Positions 12,680 to 24,114 of a stretch of DNA of 64,000 nucleotides are shown one piece after another (position 1 is the first letter of the stretch; each line of letters starts with the position of its first letter). The stretch is from Gymnothorax reevesii (lineage: Eukaryota > Chordata > Actinopteri > Anguilliformes > Muraenidae). The stretch is from the NCBI GenBank assembly GCA_029721435.1, contig CM056583.1:47397120-47461119 (forward strand), given 5' to 3'. The position numbers and the translations under genes were made by a program. Under the pieces are notes generated by a model. That model worked only from the letters and a program-made list of their open reading frames with translations, was not told the DNA's origin and did no database searches.

Positions 12680-13990
12680 TTTTTAGCTCACTGGCCCTAA
12701 CTTACACAGAATAGGCGAAATTGCCTGTGGAAGCTAAATGGTTACAGATGGAGATTTAGTTTGTATTGCTGACATATAGGAAGTAATATATGACCAAAAT
12801 TTTGGCTGTGTTAGTTGACCTCCGATGACCTTGAAAGGTCAAGCTTCAGGCAAAATGTTACAATTTTCAAAGGTTTCTAGGCTTGAAAATATTGAAGATT
12901 GGGAACATATGTGTATTGAACAGTTATCGGAAGTTGTGTATGAAATTTCATTGGGTGACCTTGAACTTGACCTTTGGTGACCTTCGAAGGTCAAACTTCC
13001 CAGTGATATTTCAATGACTTCTATCACCAAAACTATTACAGATGGATCTTAGGTTTGTATTGCAGGCATATTGGAAGTCATGTATGAAGTTTCATTTTGT
13101 GATATTGAACATGACCTTCAGTGACCTTGAATGAACAAATTTCAGGGTGAAATTTTAATGACTTATGTCAGCAAAATGGCTTCAGATAGTTTCAGTTTGT
13201 ATTGGAGATGTATTGGAAGTCATACATGAACTTTCATTTGGTGGCCTTGAACTTGACCCTCGGTGACCTTCGAAGGTCAAACTTCACATAGTGATATCTC
13301 AATTACTTCTATCACCAATACTATTACAGATAGAGCTTAGGTTTGTATTGTGGCCATATAGGAAGTCATGTATGAAGTTTCATTGGGTGACCTTGAACTT
13401 GACCTTCAGTGACCTTCAATGACCAAACTATACAGTGAAATTTCAATGACTTATATCAGCAAAATCGTTACAGATTGAGTGTAGGTTTGAATTGGAGTCA
13501 TATTGACCTTCAAAGGTCAAATGTGACCTAGTGAAAATTCAATTACTTTTATCAATATAACGGTCACAGATGGAGCCTAGGTTTGTCTTACTGACATCTA
13601 GGAAGTCACATGTACTTTCATTTGGTGTCATTCAACTTGAATGTCTGTGACCTTTGAGGGTCAAACTCTGCAGTGAAATTACAATGACTTGTATCACTAA
13701 AATGGCCACAGATTGAGCCAACGTTTGTATGGAGACATTTAGATAGCCACATGAAGTCCATTTGCTGACCACAACTTGACATTCTGTGACCTTTTAAAGT
13801 TCACAATTGACACATTGAATACATATTGACATATTATAATGACTTGTATTGCCAAAACTGCTTGAGAGCTTAGAATTGTTTTACAGAAGGTCTTATAAAT
13901 GTATGTGAACTTTTATTTAGTAAACTTGACATTGATTTTCATTGATTGACACGTCAAACTTCACATGAAATTTTCTTAACTTGTATAATT
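12680..13990 (+). repeat. Degenerate ~145-bp tandem array with AGGTCA/TGACCT clusters
   Basis: About eight degenerate units. The word AGGTTTGTATTG or a variant marks units at about 12759, 13050, 13192, 13339, 13483 and 13580, giving spacings of about 145 bp or twice that, and one shortened unit. Each unit has a TGACCTTGAACTTGACCTT-like stretch followed by a second TGACCTT and often AAGGTCA. The 16-mer TGACCTTCGAAGGTCA (everted half-sites) occurs at 12978-12993 and 13264-13279. No coding frame. Confidence 0.85.
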
Positions 13991-14373
13991 GCTGTAAGAC
14001 TGCTTTCTGGTAAGCTACTGGACCCTTGGTCCTATTTTTAATCAACAGTGCCAATATTAGATGAAGGCGCTCTCTACGGTCTCATAGTTTGGGAAATGTG
14101 GCAGCATCTCCTCAGGAACTCCTCCTGTAACCACACTGTAACCTCACTGCTGGCTGTTTTCATTTATCAGGAACACCCATATACTCAAACTGTGTCCTGT
14201 TATGAGCTATAACTTGAAATTTCCATACCCACCAATTTTTTTACCCAATAGCCTGTCAACCTTTTCTGGCGTTTTATCTTGTGTTCAGGGAAAACGAGGG
14301 AAGCGTGGATGGTGCTGCTGTAGGTTAAGTATGATTTCTGATGATGTGTGTGCTTGATCTCCTTGCAGGTACC

Positions 14374-14488
14374 ATGCAGGTGTCCCTGGCAGAAGCTCTG
14401 GAGGTGCGGGGGGGTCCTTTGCAGGAGGATGAAGTTTGGGCCGTGTTGAGCCAGAGTGCCGAGAGCCTGCAGGAGCTCTTCCACAGAG
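14374..14488 (+). CDS. ptpn13: ptpn13 coding exon 1 (KIND start)
   Basis: Encodes residues 1-38 plus one base (phase 1 donor). The exon itself begins at 14369 after TTGCAG, leaving five untranslated bases before the ATG. It reads [17 protein letters not shown] and continues to QELFHR, the beginning of the KIND domain, a kinase C-lobe-like fold without catalytic residues used for protein binding. The donor is AG|GTAGCT. The open frame continues beyond the donor but diverges from PTPN13, so the donor at 14489 is preferred. Joined to exon 2 it gives HR-DPSALGF, which lacks about four residues found at this point in mammalian PTPN13. Confidence 0.93.
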
Positions 14489-17400
14489 GTAGCTCCCTTT
14501 GCATTCGCTCCAGATATCACTGCTTAGATCCATCACCTCATTCATTCAGTAATATCTCCCACTGTCTGTTTCTTTGCTGTTCCATAGCTGTAGCTGTATG
14601 GACTGAAATGTACAGTATGCTGAGACTAGTAAGAGAGATTAGTGCCTGACTTTCAGTTTAAAATATTAACTTGTCCTCTAGGCTTGCTTGACTACCCGGA
14701 CCTTAAAAATGACGTTATGGGTGGGATGGCTTTCACTTCTTCTTTTTTTTTTTTTCTTCTGAAAATAAACGTGCATATAGTTGTCAAAATGTTAATATAG
14801 TTGTTCTGAAACACAGGAGGTGTGTCTGTTTATGGGACTGATACCATGCCCCATCTCAGGAAAGGTGCAAACTGTCACTATGACTACTATTCAACCAGCT
14901 TGGACTGCAGGCACCAACCGAAGGCTCTTCTCTTGAGCTGGTGCGGAGATTTAGGCAGAGGGATTATGGGGTGTGCTAGCTGCTGATTCTTGTCTCATTT
15001 GCAATTTGATAAACAGTAAATTTATCAAATTCATTCCCTCATATTAACTGTTTTCCAAGCTAGTGGTCTAATTTCTGAGGACTGGCGTCTTTTTTTTTTT
15101 AACCATACTATCAAGCTATTGAGCTGAATGTCAATTTTGGAGAGAGGAAAAGCTGCCAATCCACCCTAAAATTTAGGGCTGTTGCTGGCCATTACTCTAC
15201 TTTTATAGTTTAGGATTTTGAGTCGGACTGAATGTATGATATTGAATGTAATTTTTAAAGTATTTACATTCCCTTCACATTGTGTACTTGTGTCCAAAGT
15301 GTTCGGGGGGATTTTGGCTATCTGACAAAAAACCTAATTAAGAGTAGGTTATTTGCAAACATAGCACTTGGAATAAAGTTCAGTTAGCTTGCTGCCATGT
15401 TATTTCCTTCTGTTTTAAAGCTGGTTGAAACATAAAGAATGCGCCAGGCTGACTGTTCGACGAAGTGGGACGTTGGCTAATAGCTCGCAAGCAGTAGCAA
15501 GTCAGCCAGCAGAAATCTTTGCTCTGCAGACAAACTATTTCCATCGACCAGTGAAAAAGTTGGAACTTTGTGAATCCCTAGAATTCCCTGCAATTTAGGA
15601 TGCCATAATTTTTTTGGAAATTTGAATGGGACGACCAAGCTGTTATGCATGCAAATTCTGGCATCTAGGAAAGATTCATTTTCAGGTAGTTGAGGAAGGC
15701 ATTCCTTGCTTGGGAACTGTAGGCTGCAATGAATGTGTATTGTAACCCCTGATCGTATGGGAGAACCACTGATTCTATGCGCATTAGTTTTTTAAGTTTT
15801 CAGGGCTGGGTTATGCCAAGGATGGCTTCAGTTGTTCATCGAGCCTTGATTTTTCAGGCCTTTTCAAAAATGGTGAAAATTATTGAATGCTATGAGCCCA
15901 GAATTTAATGCTCGTATAGTTCTGTCTTTTAACATGTTTTCAGCAATTATTTTCTAACATCCATTATGTGTTTAAAAACCAAGCTCTGATTTTACATGAC
16001 TCGGTCTTTCATGTCGAGTCCTAGAGGTTCTTCGAAGAACTGAGGAATAGAGGCTCAGACCGGGATTTACCATACTGAATCCTGTCTGTTTTCTCTTACC
16101 GGAGCCGTAATACATCTTTGAATTCAAGTGACCCTTAAAATCATATTTTCCACCTCTGTTTTCTTAAATTATTTGGAAACAGCAGGCTGCTGAAGTAGTA
16201 TGGCAATATTGTGCTCTTCTGCAGTCTGCTTTTTGTTGTCTTTACCCTTTCGTACATTCAGGGTTGACATTCCTCTTTATATTATTGTAGTTGATGACCA
16301 GTCTCAAACTCTGCCTTTAATCTCAACTCCTTGTTAAATTGAGAGGGTTTGTTTCTCTTTTTCCTGTTTGACTTGGATATGTACTCATCAGGACACCTTC
16401 TCCTTTCGGTCTTTTTTCCATCTCCCCTGCGGGAGACTTGAGTGCTGTATCTGTATCTACGGTTATTGCCTCAGATTTCATTGTAGTTCACTGCTCCCTT
16501 TCTCTTATTTTCACTTTAGTATATGTGCTGTATATTCAATCTCTAAAAACAATGATTTCTCTGAATCACCCAGAACCCAAAGCACTAAAATTTCTATGAA
16601 AAAGGCAAGAGTCTATTTTCATCAGCTTCAGTTGCTTTTTTTTTTTCTTTTAAATACTAAAATCTTCAAAGAGAAACTCTCCGCTTAAGTGTTATTTTTT
16701 GCCATTATTTCAGCTCTGCCCTAATCTTGACTTACTCTGATCTTTCAGTGCACCATAATTCCCACTTGGTAGCCTCTCAAGTGTAAGATCTTGTTGCGTT
16801 ATAGGATTTCTTAAATTATATTTGTACAAAGTAACTGAACACTTTGTAACTGCTATGCAATGTTTATATTGGCTCTTTGTACATTCCTATTCAGGACATG
16901 AGCTATAAGATTTATAATTTAAATTTTCATTTTACTGGGATTTACTTTGCATTTTGCTAGGCTGCAGCATATGTTGCTGTACAATTAAACAAAAAAGTGA
17001 TCTAGTTATCTGGACTAGCGGTATTTGCACTGCAAATGTGTAAATTTGTGGTTTTAGAAGAGCTTTGGAAATGTCTTAGAAATTGCCCTGAGACCATTAT
17101 ATCTGTTTTCTCTGTTAAGGCATTGAACAGTTTCAGAGCAAAATTAAATTTTTCAGGTATGTAAAATGTTTGAAAAAAATCACCCAACTTAACAACATTT
17201 GAGCAAATAGCTTTTCTTAAATACCATCTTGATTTCTCCCCTCCCCCCACCACTGTACCATACAGCTCACAACAAAACGGAAAAACTTGCGAGACTCCTC
17301 CCTAGATTACCGCTGTCCTGCCGTCTTCGTATCGACACTATACTGCCAGACTAACTCGTTTCGCGAGATTAATGCTGTAGGCCTTTTAACTGCCGACAGC

Positions 17401-20400
17401 GATTGTGAGGGGACGCAAGGTAACAAAATATAGTTCCTGCCCATGTGTGGTTTCCCATACTCTGCGGGGCGAATAGCTACTTCCAAAAACATGACATGTA
17501 CAAAACCCAAAACCAGTGAAGTTGGCACGTTATGTAAATCGTAGATAAAACAGAATACAATGATGTGCAAATCCTTTTCAGCTTATACTCAATTGAATTC
17601 ACTGCAAAGACAAGATGTTTAATGTTCAAGCTGAGAAACTTCTTTTTTTTTTTTTTGCAAATAATCATTAACTTAGAATTTAAAGGCAGCAACACACTGC
17701 AGAAAAGTTGGCACAGGGGTCTTTTTACCACTGTGTTACATCGCCTTTCCTTTTAACGACACTCAGTAAACGTTTGGGAACTGAGGAGACCAATTTTTGA
17801 AGCTTTTCAGGTGGAACTCTCTCCCATTCTTGCTTGATGCACAGCTTAAGTTGTTCAACAGTCCGGGGTCTCCGTTGTCGTATTTTACGCTTCATAATGC
17901 GCCACACATTTTCAATGGGAGACAGGTCTGGACTACAGGCAGGCCAGTCTTGTACCCGCACTCTTTTACTACGGAGCCATGCTGTTGTAACACGTGCAGA
18001 ATGTGGCTTGGCATTGTCTTGCTGAAATAAGCAGGGGCGTCCATGAAAAAGACGTTGCTTGGATGGCAACATATGTTGCTCCAAATCCTGTATGTACCTT
18101 TCAGCATTAATTGTGCCTTCACATATGTGTAAGTTGCCCATGCCTTGGGCACTAATACGCCCCCATACCATCACAGATGCTGGCTTTTGAACTTTGTGCC
18201 TATAACAGTCCGGATGGTTCTTTTCCTCTTTGGTCCGGAGGACACGACGTCCACAGTTTCCGAAAACAATTTGAAATGTGGACTCGTCAGACCACAGAAC
18301 ACTTTTTCACTTTGCATCAGTCCATCTTAGATGACCTTGGGCCCAGTGAAAGCCTGTGGCGTTTCTGGGTGCTGTTGATAAATACCTTTCGCTTTGCATT
18401 GTAGAGTTTTAACTTGCACTTGCAGATGTAGCGACGAACTGTAGTTACTGACAGTGGTTTTCTGAAGTGTTCCTGAGCCCATGTGGTGATGTCATTTACA
18501 CACTGATGTCGGTTTTTGATGCAGTACTACCTGAGGGATCGAAGGTCATGGGCATTCAATGTTGGTTTTCAGCCTTGTCGCTCACGCGCAGTGATTTCTC
18601 CAGATTTTCTGAACCTTTTGACGATATTATGGACCGTAGATGATGAAATCCCTAAATTTCTTGCAATAGCTCATTGAGGAATGTTGTTCTTAAACTGTTC
18701 GACAATCAGCTCACGCATTTGTTCACTAAGTGGTGACCCTCGCCCCATCCTTGTTTCTGAATGACTGAGCATTTCAGGGAAGCTGCTTTTATACCCAATC
18801 ATGGCATCCACCTGTTCCCAATTAGCCTGTTCACCTGTGGGATGTTCCAAATAAGTGTTTGATGAGCATTCCTCAACTTTCTCAGTCTTTTTTGCCACTT
18901 GTGCCAGCTTTTTTGAAACATGTTGCAGGCATCAAATTCCAAATGAGCTAATATTTGCAAAAAATTACGAAGTTTACCTGTTCGAACATCAAGTAACTTG
19001 TCTTTGCAGTGTATTCAATTGAATAAAGGTTGAAAAGGATTTGCAAATCATTATATTCTGTTTTTATTTACGATTTACACAATGTGCCAACTTCACTGGT
19101 TTTGGGTTTTGTACTTTCAATTTAAAACTTGTGAGAAACCGCATTATATTGCATGTGAAAGCGCCGAAGAAATTAGCTTATGAAGACGTGTGTCAACTGT
19201 GTGTGTGAGTTCATAATGTAACTTAAATCTTCTCTCTGGATGTCAGGAGCGCAACGAAGTTCAGCAATCTACAGTATAACTGAAACAAAGTGAAAATTTG
19301 TCCAAACTATGCCAGCTGATGTGTCCTATAGCCTACGGTAACATGTATTTAGAGCTGGGCGATATGGATTAAAACTCATACCCCGGTATTATTAGGCTGA
19401 CTGGCGGTATACGGTATGAAAAAGATATTTTATACAGAGCAAGAAAAGTGATTCATTTTTCTCAACATCATTAGTATATCAAAACCAATTTTATTTAAAG
19501 ACTTGGACCACATACAAGACCTTACAGATTTTCTATCTCTGCTCAAGAAGGCACAGCTGTGAAAATAAATGTAAGCAGCATATCTTTTCTGATGGAAAGC
19601 GATACACAGTTATGTAAAATCAAATCTCTACAACAATAGTCTATACTTTATACAAATAGGCATAATTCTGCTCATAGAGCTCAAGAGCTGTGCAAATAAC
19701 AAAACAGTGAAGAGCATTGAGGTAGCTACAGGCCAGCCCTGAATGAGAACCTAGGTCTCATGTTTCACATGAAAAGAGATTCAAATAAAAATATCAAAAA
19801 TGGTTAATTGATACCTAAATGTATACTTCTGCTCCTGCAGAGCTGTGTGAAAGTCAAAAATGTAAACGGATTCAATAGGCCTACCCTGGCTATGAACACA
19901 GGCCTGCGGCTGTGCATGAACACAGATTTAAACTAGAACGGGCACTCGGTAGAGCACATACCTTCGCCGACGCCACTGAATCCCTCGCCACTGGCGTTGG
20001 TTTCATGCCGATCGGATAAAAATTGACCGAGATATGGCCGAAAGTCGGTTTTGACCTTTTCGTGGCCTTGACCTTGACCTTTGACCCGATCACTCCCCAA
20101 ATCTAATCGATTGATCCTCAGGTCATGCCAAATCAACCCACCAAATTTTATGAAATTCCGTTTGGTACTTTTTGAGTTATTCCATACACATACACACAGA
20201 CAGACACACAAACAAATAAATACACGGGGATCAAAACATTACCTTCGTCAGCGAAGTCGCTGGCGAAGGTAATAAGGGAAAAAAAATAATTCAAGAATAA
20301 TCAAGTGGCAATTGAGGACACGGCTTCTCTCCCCCATGCGATCCAACAGCGACAAAATAATGGGCTACATCAGGGCTGCCAACTTTCTACGCATTCTCGT

Positions 20401-23400
20401 GTATATGGCGTAGGTCACACGCATTTTGAAGGCATACGAAGTCAGCAACTGTTCAATCAGCGCGTACATTAATGAGATTCTTACGCATAATTTAAGTCCT
20501 CGTGCGTGGCAGTTCGTTTCCCTTGCATAACGGTGAATTTCACCAACACGGAAAGCAATGACGACTCTGGACCTCTTGTACCTTTTTAAATTGGCGATTA
20601 AAAGCGATGCATTTGTTTCATGATCGTTTTTATTGTTTGAATGGAATAAGACTATTTGAAATGTATATGCCATTTCCAAATATGCTTTCAATTCCCGAGG
20701 AAAGAAAGAATTCGAGACATGATTGATTTCCATGTCAAAAGTGGCAAAATGAACCGTAATGCACGTGAAACTGATTAACTTTTATGCACAACGACTGTAA
20801 TTCTGCAAGAGAATCTCTTAAATGCGCATTCATTGAATAACTGCTGACTACAGCACTGGAACGTGCCACTAAGAAGCGTGAGAGTTGGCAGCTCTGGCTA
20901 CATTAAGGACAGAAAGATAATTTAATTATAAATAGGTCTATGCACTAGCACTCAACGACGGATTTTTTTTTTTTCCAGCGAGAGCAGCATTTCAGAATTC
21001 TTTTGCGAATGAAGGTAATTTCGGTGACAAATACGCACACCTGTTTTTGCAGCACGGTCACACCATTGACTATTAAAAAAAAAAAAAAGACAGCTGTCCG
21101 AATGGAAAATGTTAACGGATGAAAGCACGTACTTGTCACCAGAATTAACTTCATTCGCTGAAGAGCTCTGAAATATCGTCACCGAGTGCCGCTGCATAGA
21201 CCAAATTGTAATTATATTATTTTTCTGTACTGAACTGAATGTAGCCCATCATTTTGTCGCCGTAAGATCGCATGGGGGAAAGCCGTGTCTTCAATTGCCA
21301 TTTGACTTTTCTTGTATTGGAAAACGTTTTAAAAAGGAAAACCAGACTGTTGTCAATAAAGGGATGGATATTTGTCCCCGAATTTTCAGGTCTAGCCCCG
21401 GCCATTACGAGTTGTCTCGTAGTCGGCAGTCAACGTGTTAAGTGCCAATAGTTCAAGTGACAGAGTGCTTAATAAGCGCTTAATAGTTGACGATTTAATA
21501 AACGGTGGATAAAAAAGATGACACCAGTAAAGTTAAAGAGAACTGCAACAAGCCATCTCACGCAAACGTGATGGACAGGCTATACATTGGCATACATCCA
21601 CGAAACGACTTTTGAAACAACTTGCTTGCGACAGGTTTTACAGATAGTGTCTTGTTGCTCCTCATCAGTAATCTTATATCCAAAATGCCTCCAAATTACA
21701 GAGCCGATTTTTTGTTTTTTTTTCCTTTCCTCCCCCCCTTCGGAACCAGCTCTTGTTCATCATCGACCGCCATACTACTGTCTGCTAAGTCGCTCGCCTC
21801 TACCGGCACGTTGTCAGTCATGTTCATGGAAAGTTTGTTGTATGAGGGGGGAGCGCCTCTGATCAGTGGGGAGCGCACCTGCACACGCGAGGGGCGGAGC
21901 TTGAAGGCCCCAAGCAGTGAAAGCTGTCTGAAAACGCCTGATCGGAAAGCAGTGGAGTGGGCGACGTACAGATAGTAATACAATAAATAATAAAACACCG
22001 GTATGGGGGTATTGTCTCAAATTCATACCTCCTTCAAAAATATACCGGTGTAAGTCATAAATCCGGGATACCGCCCAGCCCTTCATTTTCTCAGAATGTT
22101 AAGAGTAGACAACAGAAATAAAGGAATTTTCCTGTCTCCACAAAATAGCATTAAAATGTATAGAAAGCTTTATGATTTTTGTCCAAAAGAACCACTTTTT
22201 TTCACCACTGTTCTCCTCTTAAACAAACCCCACACATTAAGCCTCGTCATGCAGTATACCTCTGGTTATATTTTATACATGGTTCCTTTACATGCAATGG
22301 TTTGCCGATTTTAAAAACTTGTGATTTTAAAGCTATCTACAACAATAAAAGTACAACGACAAGCACTTATTTTAGACAAATAAATATATGAATAGGAAGA
22401 AATAATCTTATGTGGTAGTGTGGGTGGTAAGTTTTCACCATTTACAGTGACTGCGCGTGAAAACTTCCACTGTTAGGAGATGCTTACCAGCCGCTCAGCC
22501 AACCACCTGTGATGTGTATCCTGGAAGGGTTTCGTGACTGGGTACTATATTTATAAATGCTTTGTATCCCTGCACCGCACTTGCTTAGACAAGCTACTGC
22601 TTTTTTACCCTTGTGTTGCTCTGAACTTACTGTTTCCTTCTCCTGACCCTACCGCGATAGAATTCCGTTTTGATGAGATCTGTACTGCATGTCAAATGAA
22701 AGTTTACCTGAACTTAAGGATGTGGTTCCTATGTGCAGAATCGCTTCATTCTCATGTTGGCTCTTAACTCATGGTGTGAGTCCCTAGGATCACAGAATCA
22801 CTCTCTCAAATTGATGTTTCACTTCAAAGTAGATGTTGTCCTGAGGCATCTACCTTTTGAATGGGGAAAAAAAAATCCTACGAAAAATACCTATCACAGA
22901 TGGCTGTTTAAACTGATCAGAGATTTCTTGTCGGCCCTGTGGGTGTGGCCATAATGAGTTTTTCTGCGGGAAGCGGCGATTTATGTTTTGGTTAATGTTG
23001 CTGACTGGCCTACCCCTGGCAACCGTAAGAAAAAGATTGCCAAGTTTCACTATGATGCATGGGAGTGCCTGGTGAGATATGACCCTTCACATTTGGGTCA
23101 AAAAACTCATTTTTTTCATTCTGGATCCCACTTTTATCACACACAAAGTGAACATTTACGCACTCTTTTGTATGCTTGGTGTATGAATAGAAAAGTTTGC
23201 TGAGGTCAATCTATCTTCATCCACTTAACAGCCATTAAAAATTGCAACTTCCGTGATTTTTGTCCATTTTGCACCTGACTGCACACACATTAATACAGGC
23301 AACTTCAAAATGACAAATGCTGTTTCATGAACAGAATATTGGAGCATGGTCACACAGTAAATTTTATTAGTCTAGGCATATTGGAGCTTTGTTTTCTCTA

Positions 23401-24083
23401 GCTTCAAAATTCTCCAAAAATCTGATGAATTAACATTAAAATTGCCCCCCTTAAAGCCAGTGAGGTACCACATGCCTCAAACTAAATAAAGCAACTAAAA
23501 TTTATTCAGTTTCTGTAGGTATTATTCACACACTGCAAACTTTTGGAAAAATACAAGTTGCCAGTTGGGAGGCTCTTGGTGACTTGGTATGGAATAACCC
23601 AATGTCCTGTACTAACTGCGTCTGTTCAGGTGGGGATCTTTTTTGTTAGCTGGTGGCCATAAATGATGGCACTTTTTATGGCCGCTCTGAAGATCAAGTC
23701 TCTCCATTTGAGCACTGTCACAAAGAAGCGTTACAGTGAAATAGAAATGCTAGCCTGAAATATACTCCAGCTTTGCTTGAGTCCTAATAAAACCAACTGT
23801 AGGGTTCCCATACGAATGTGGTGTTTTGCCCTTTAAACAATTTCAGCTATAAAATGTGCTTGCCATGTGTGATCAAAAGTGTCTGTGGTATATGCTGGCT
23901 ACTTTGAATTGCAACTGCAGTATCTCTAAATTAAAGTAGTTTTGACCTCACCTAGGATGAGTATTATAAACCTAATCTTGGTGCGGTTGTTTACAGTGAG
24001 TAGTTACTGACCCCCAGACCACTCTTTTTTTACTTCGCTGTGACGATAGTCAGCGGAGCATTTCTAGTGCCGAGTCGTCTGGC

Positions 24084-24114
<31 letters not shown>

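Larger units (their letters stand above)
1..14368. other. Upstream region or intron 1
   Basis: No coding exon of a cellular gene could be supported. There is no CpG-rich island or clear promoter, so exon 1 of ptpn13 may lie further upstream. The stretch is AT-rich with repeat relics listed separately (foldback at 1.2 kb, Tc1-like relics at 2.1, 6.1, 8.5 and 11.1 kb, hairpin-headed repeats at 4.4, 5.5, 9.2 and 11.2 kb, half-site array at 12.7 kb). Positions 3300-4390, 7050-8450 and 9440-11070 hold only poly-T runs and unrecognised AT-rich sequence. Confidence 0.6.
19351..22082. mobile_element. hAT-like element with nested insertions
   Basis: The left end AGAGCTGGGCGATAT and the right end ATACCGCCCAGCCCT are near-inverse, and both subterminal regions contain CGGTAT/ATACCG words. 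Such ends are common in fish hAT-type elements. I could not find a clean 8-bp target duplication. Two further elements lie inside (19937-20275 and 20371-20897). No transposase frame was recognised, so it is non-autonomous or gutted. Confidence 0.55.

Noticed and set aside
12680..13990. Regularly spaced repeats considered as a CRISPR array.
   Set aside because: Units are ~145 bp, degenerate, contiguous without unique spacers, and the genome is a vertebrate one.
1..14368. Search for the ptpn13 promoter and exon 1.
   Set aside because: No CpG-rich segment, TATA-type context or donor with supporting sequence was convincing; calling one would be a guess.
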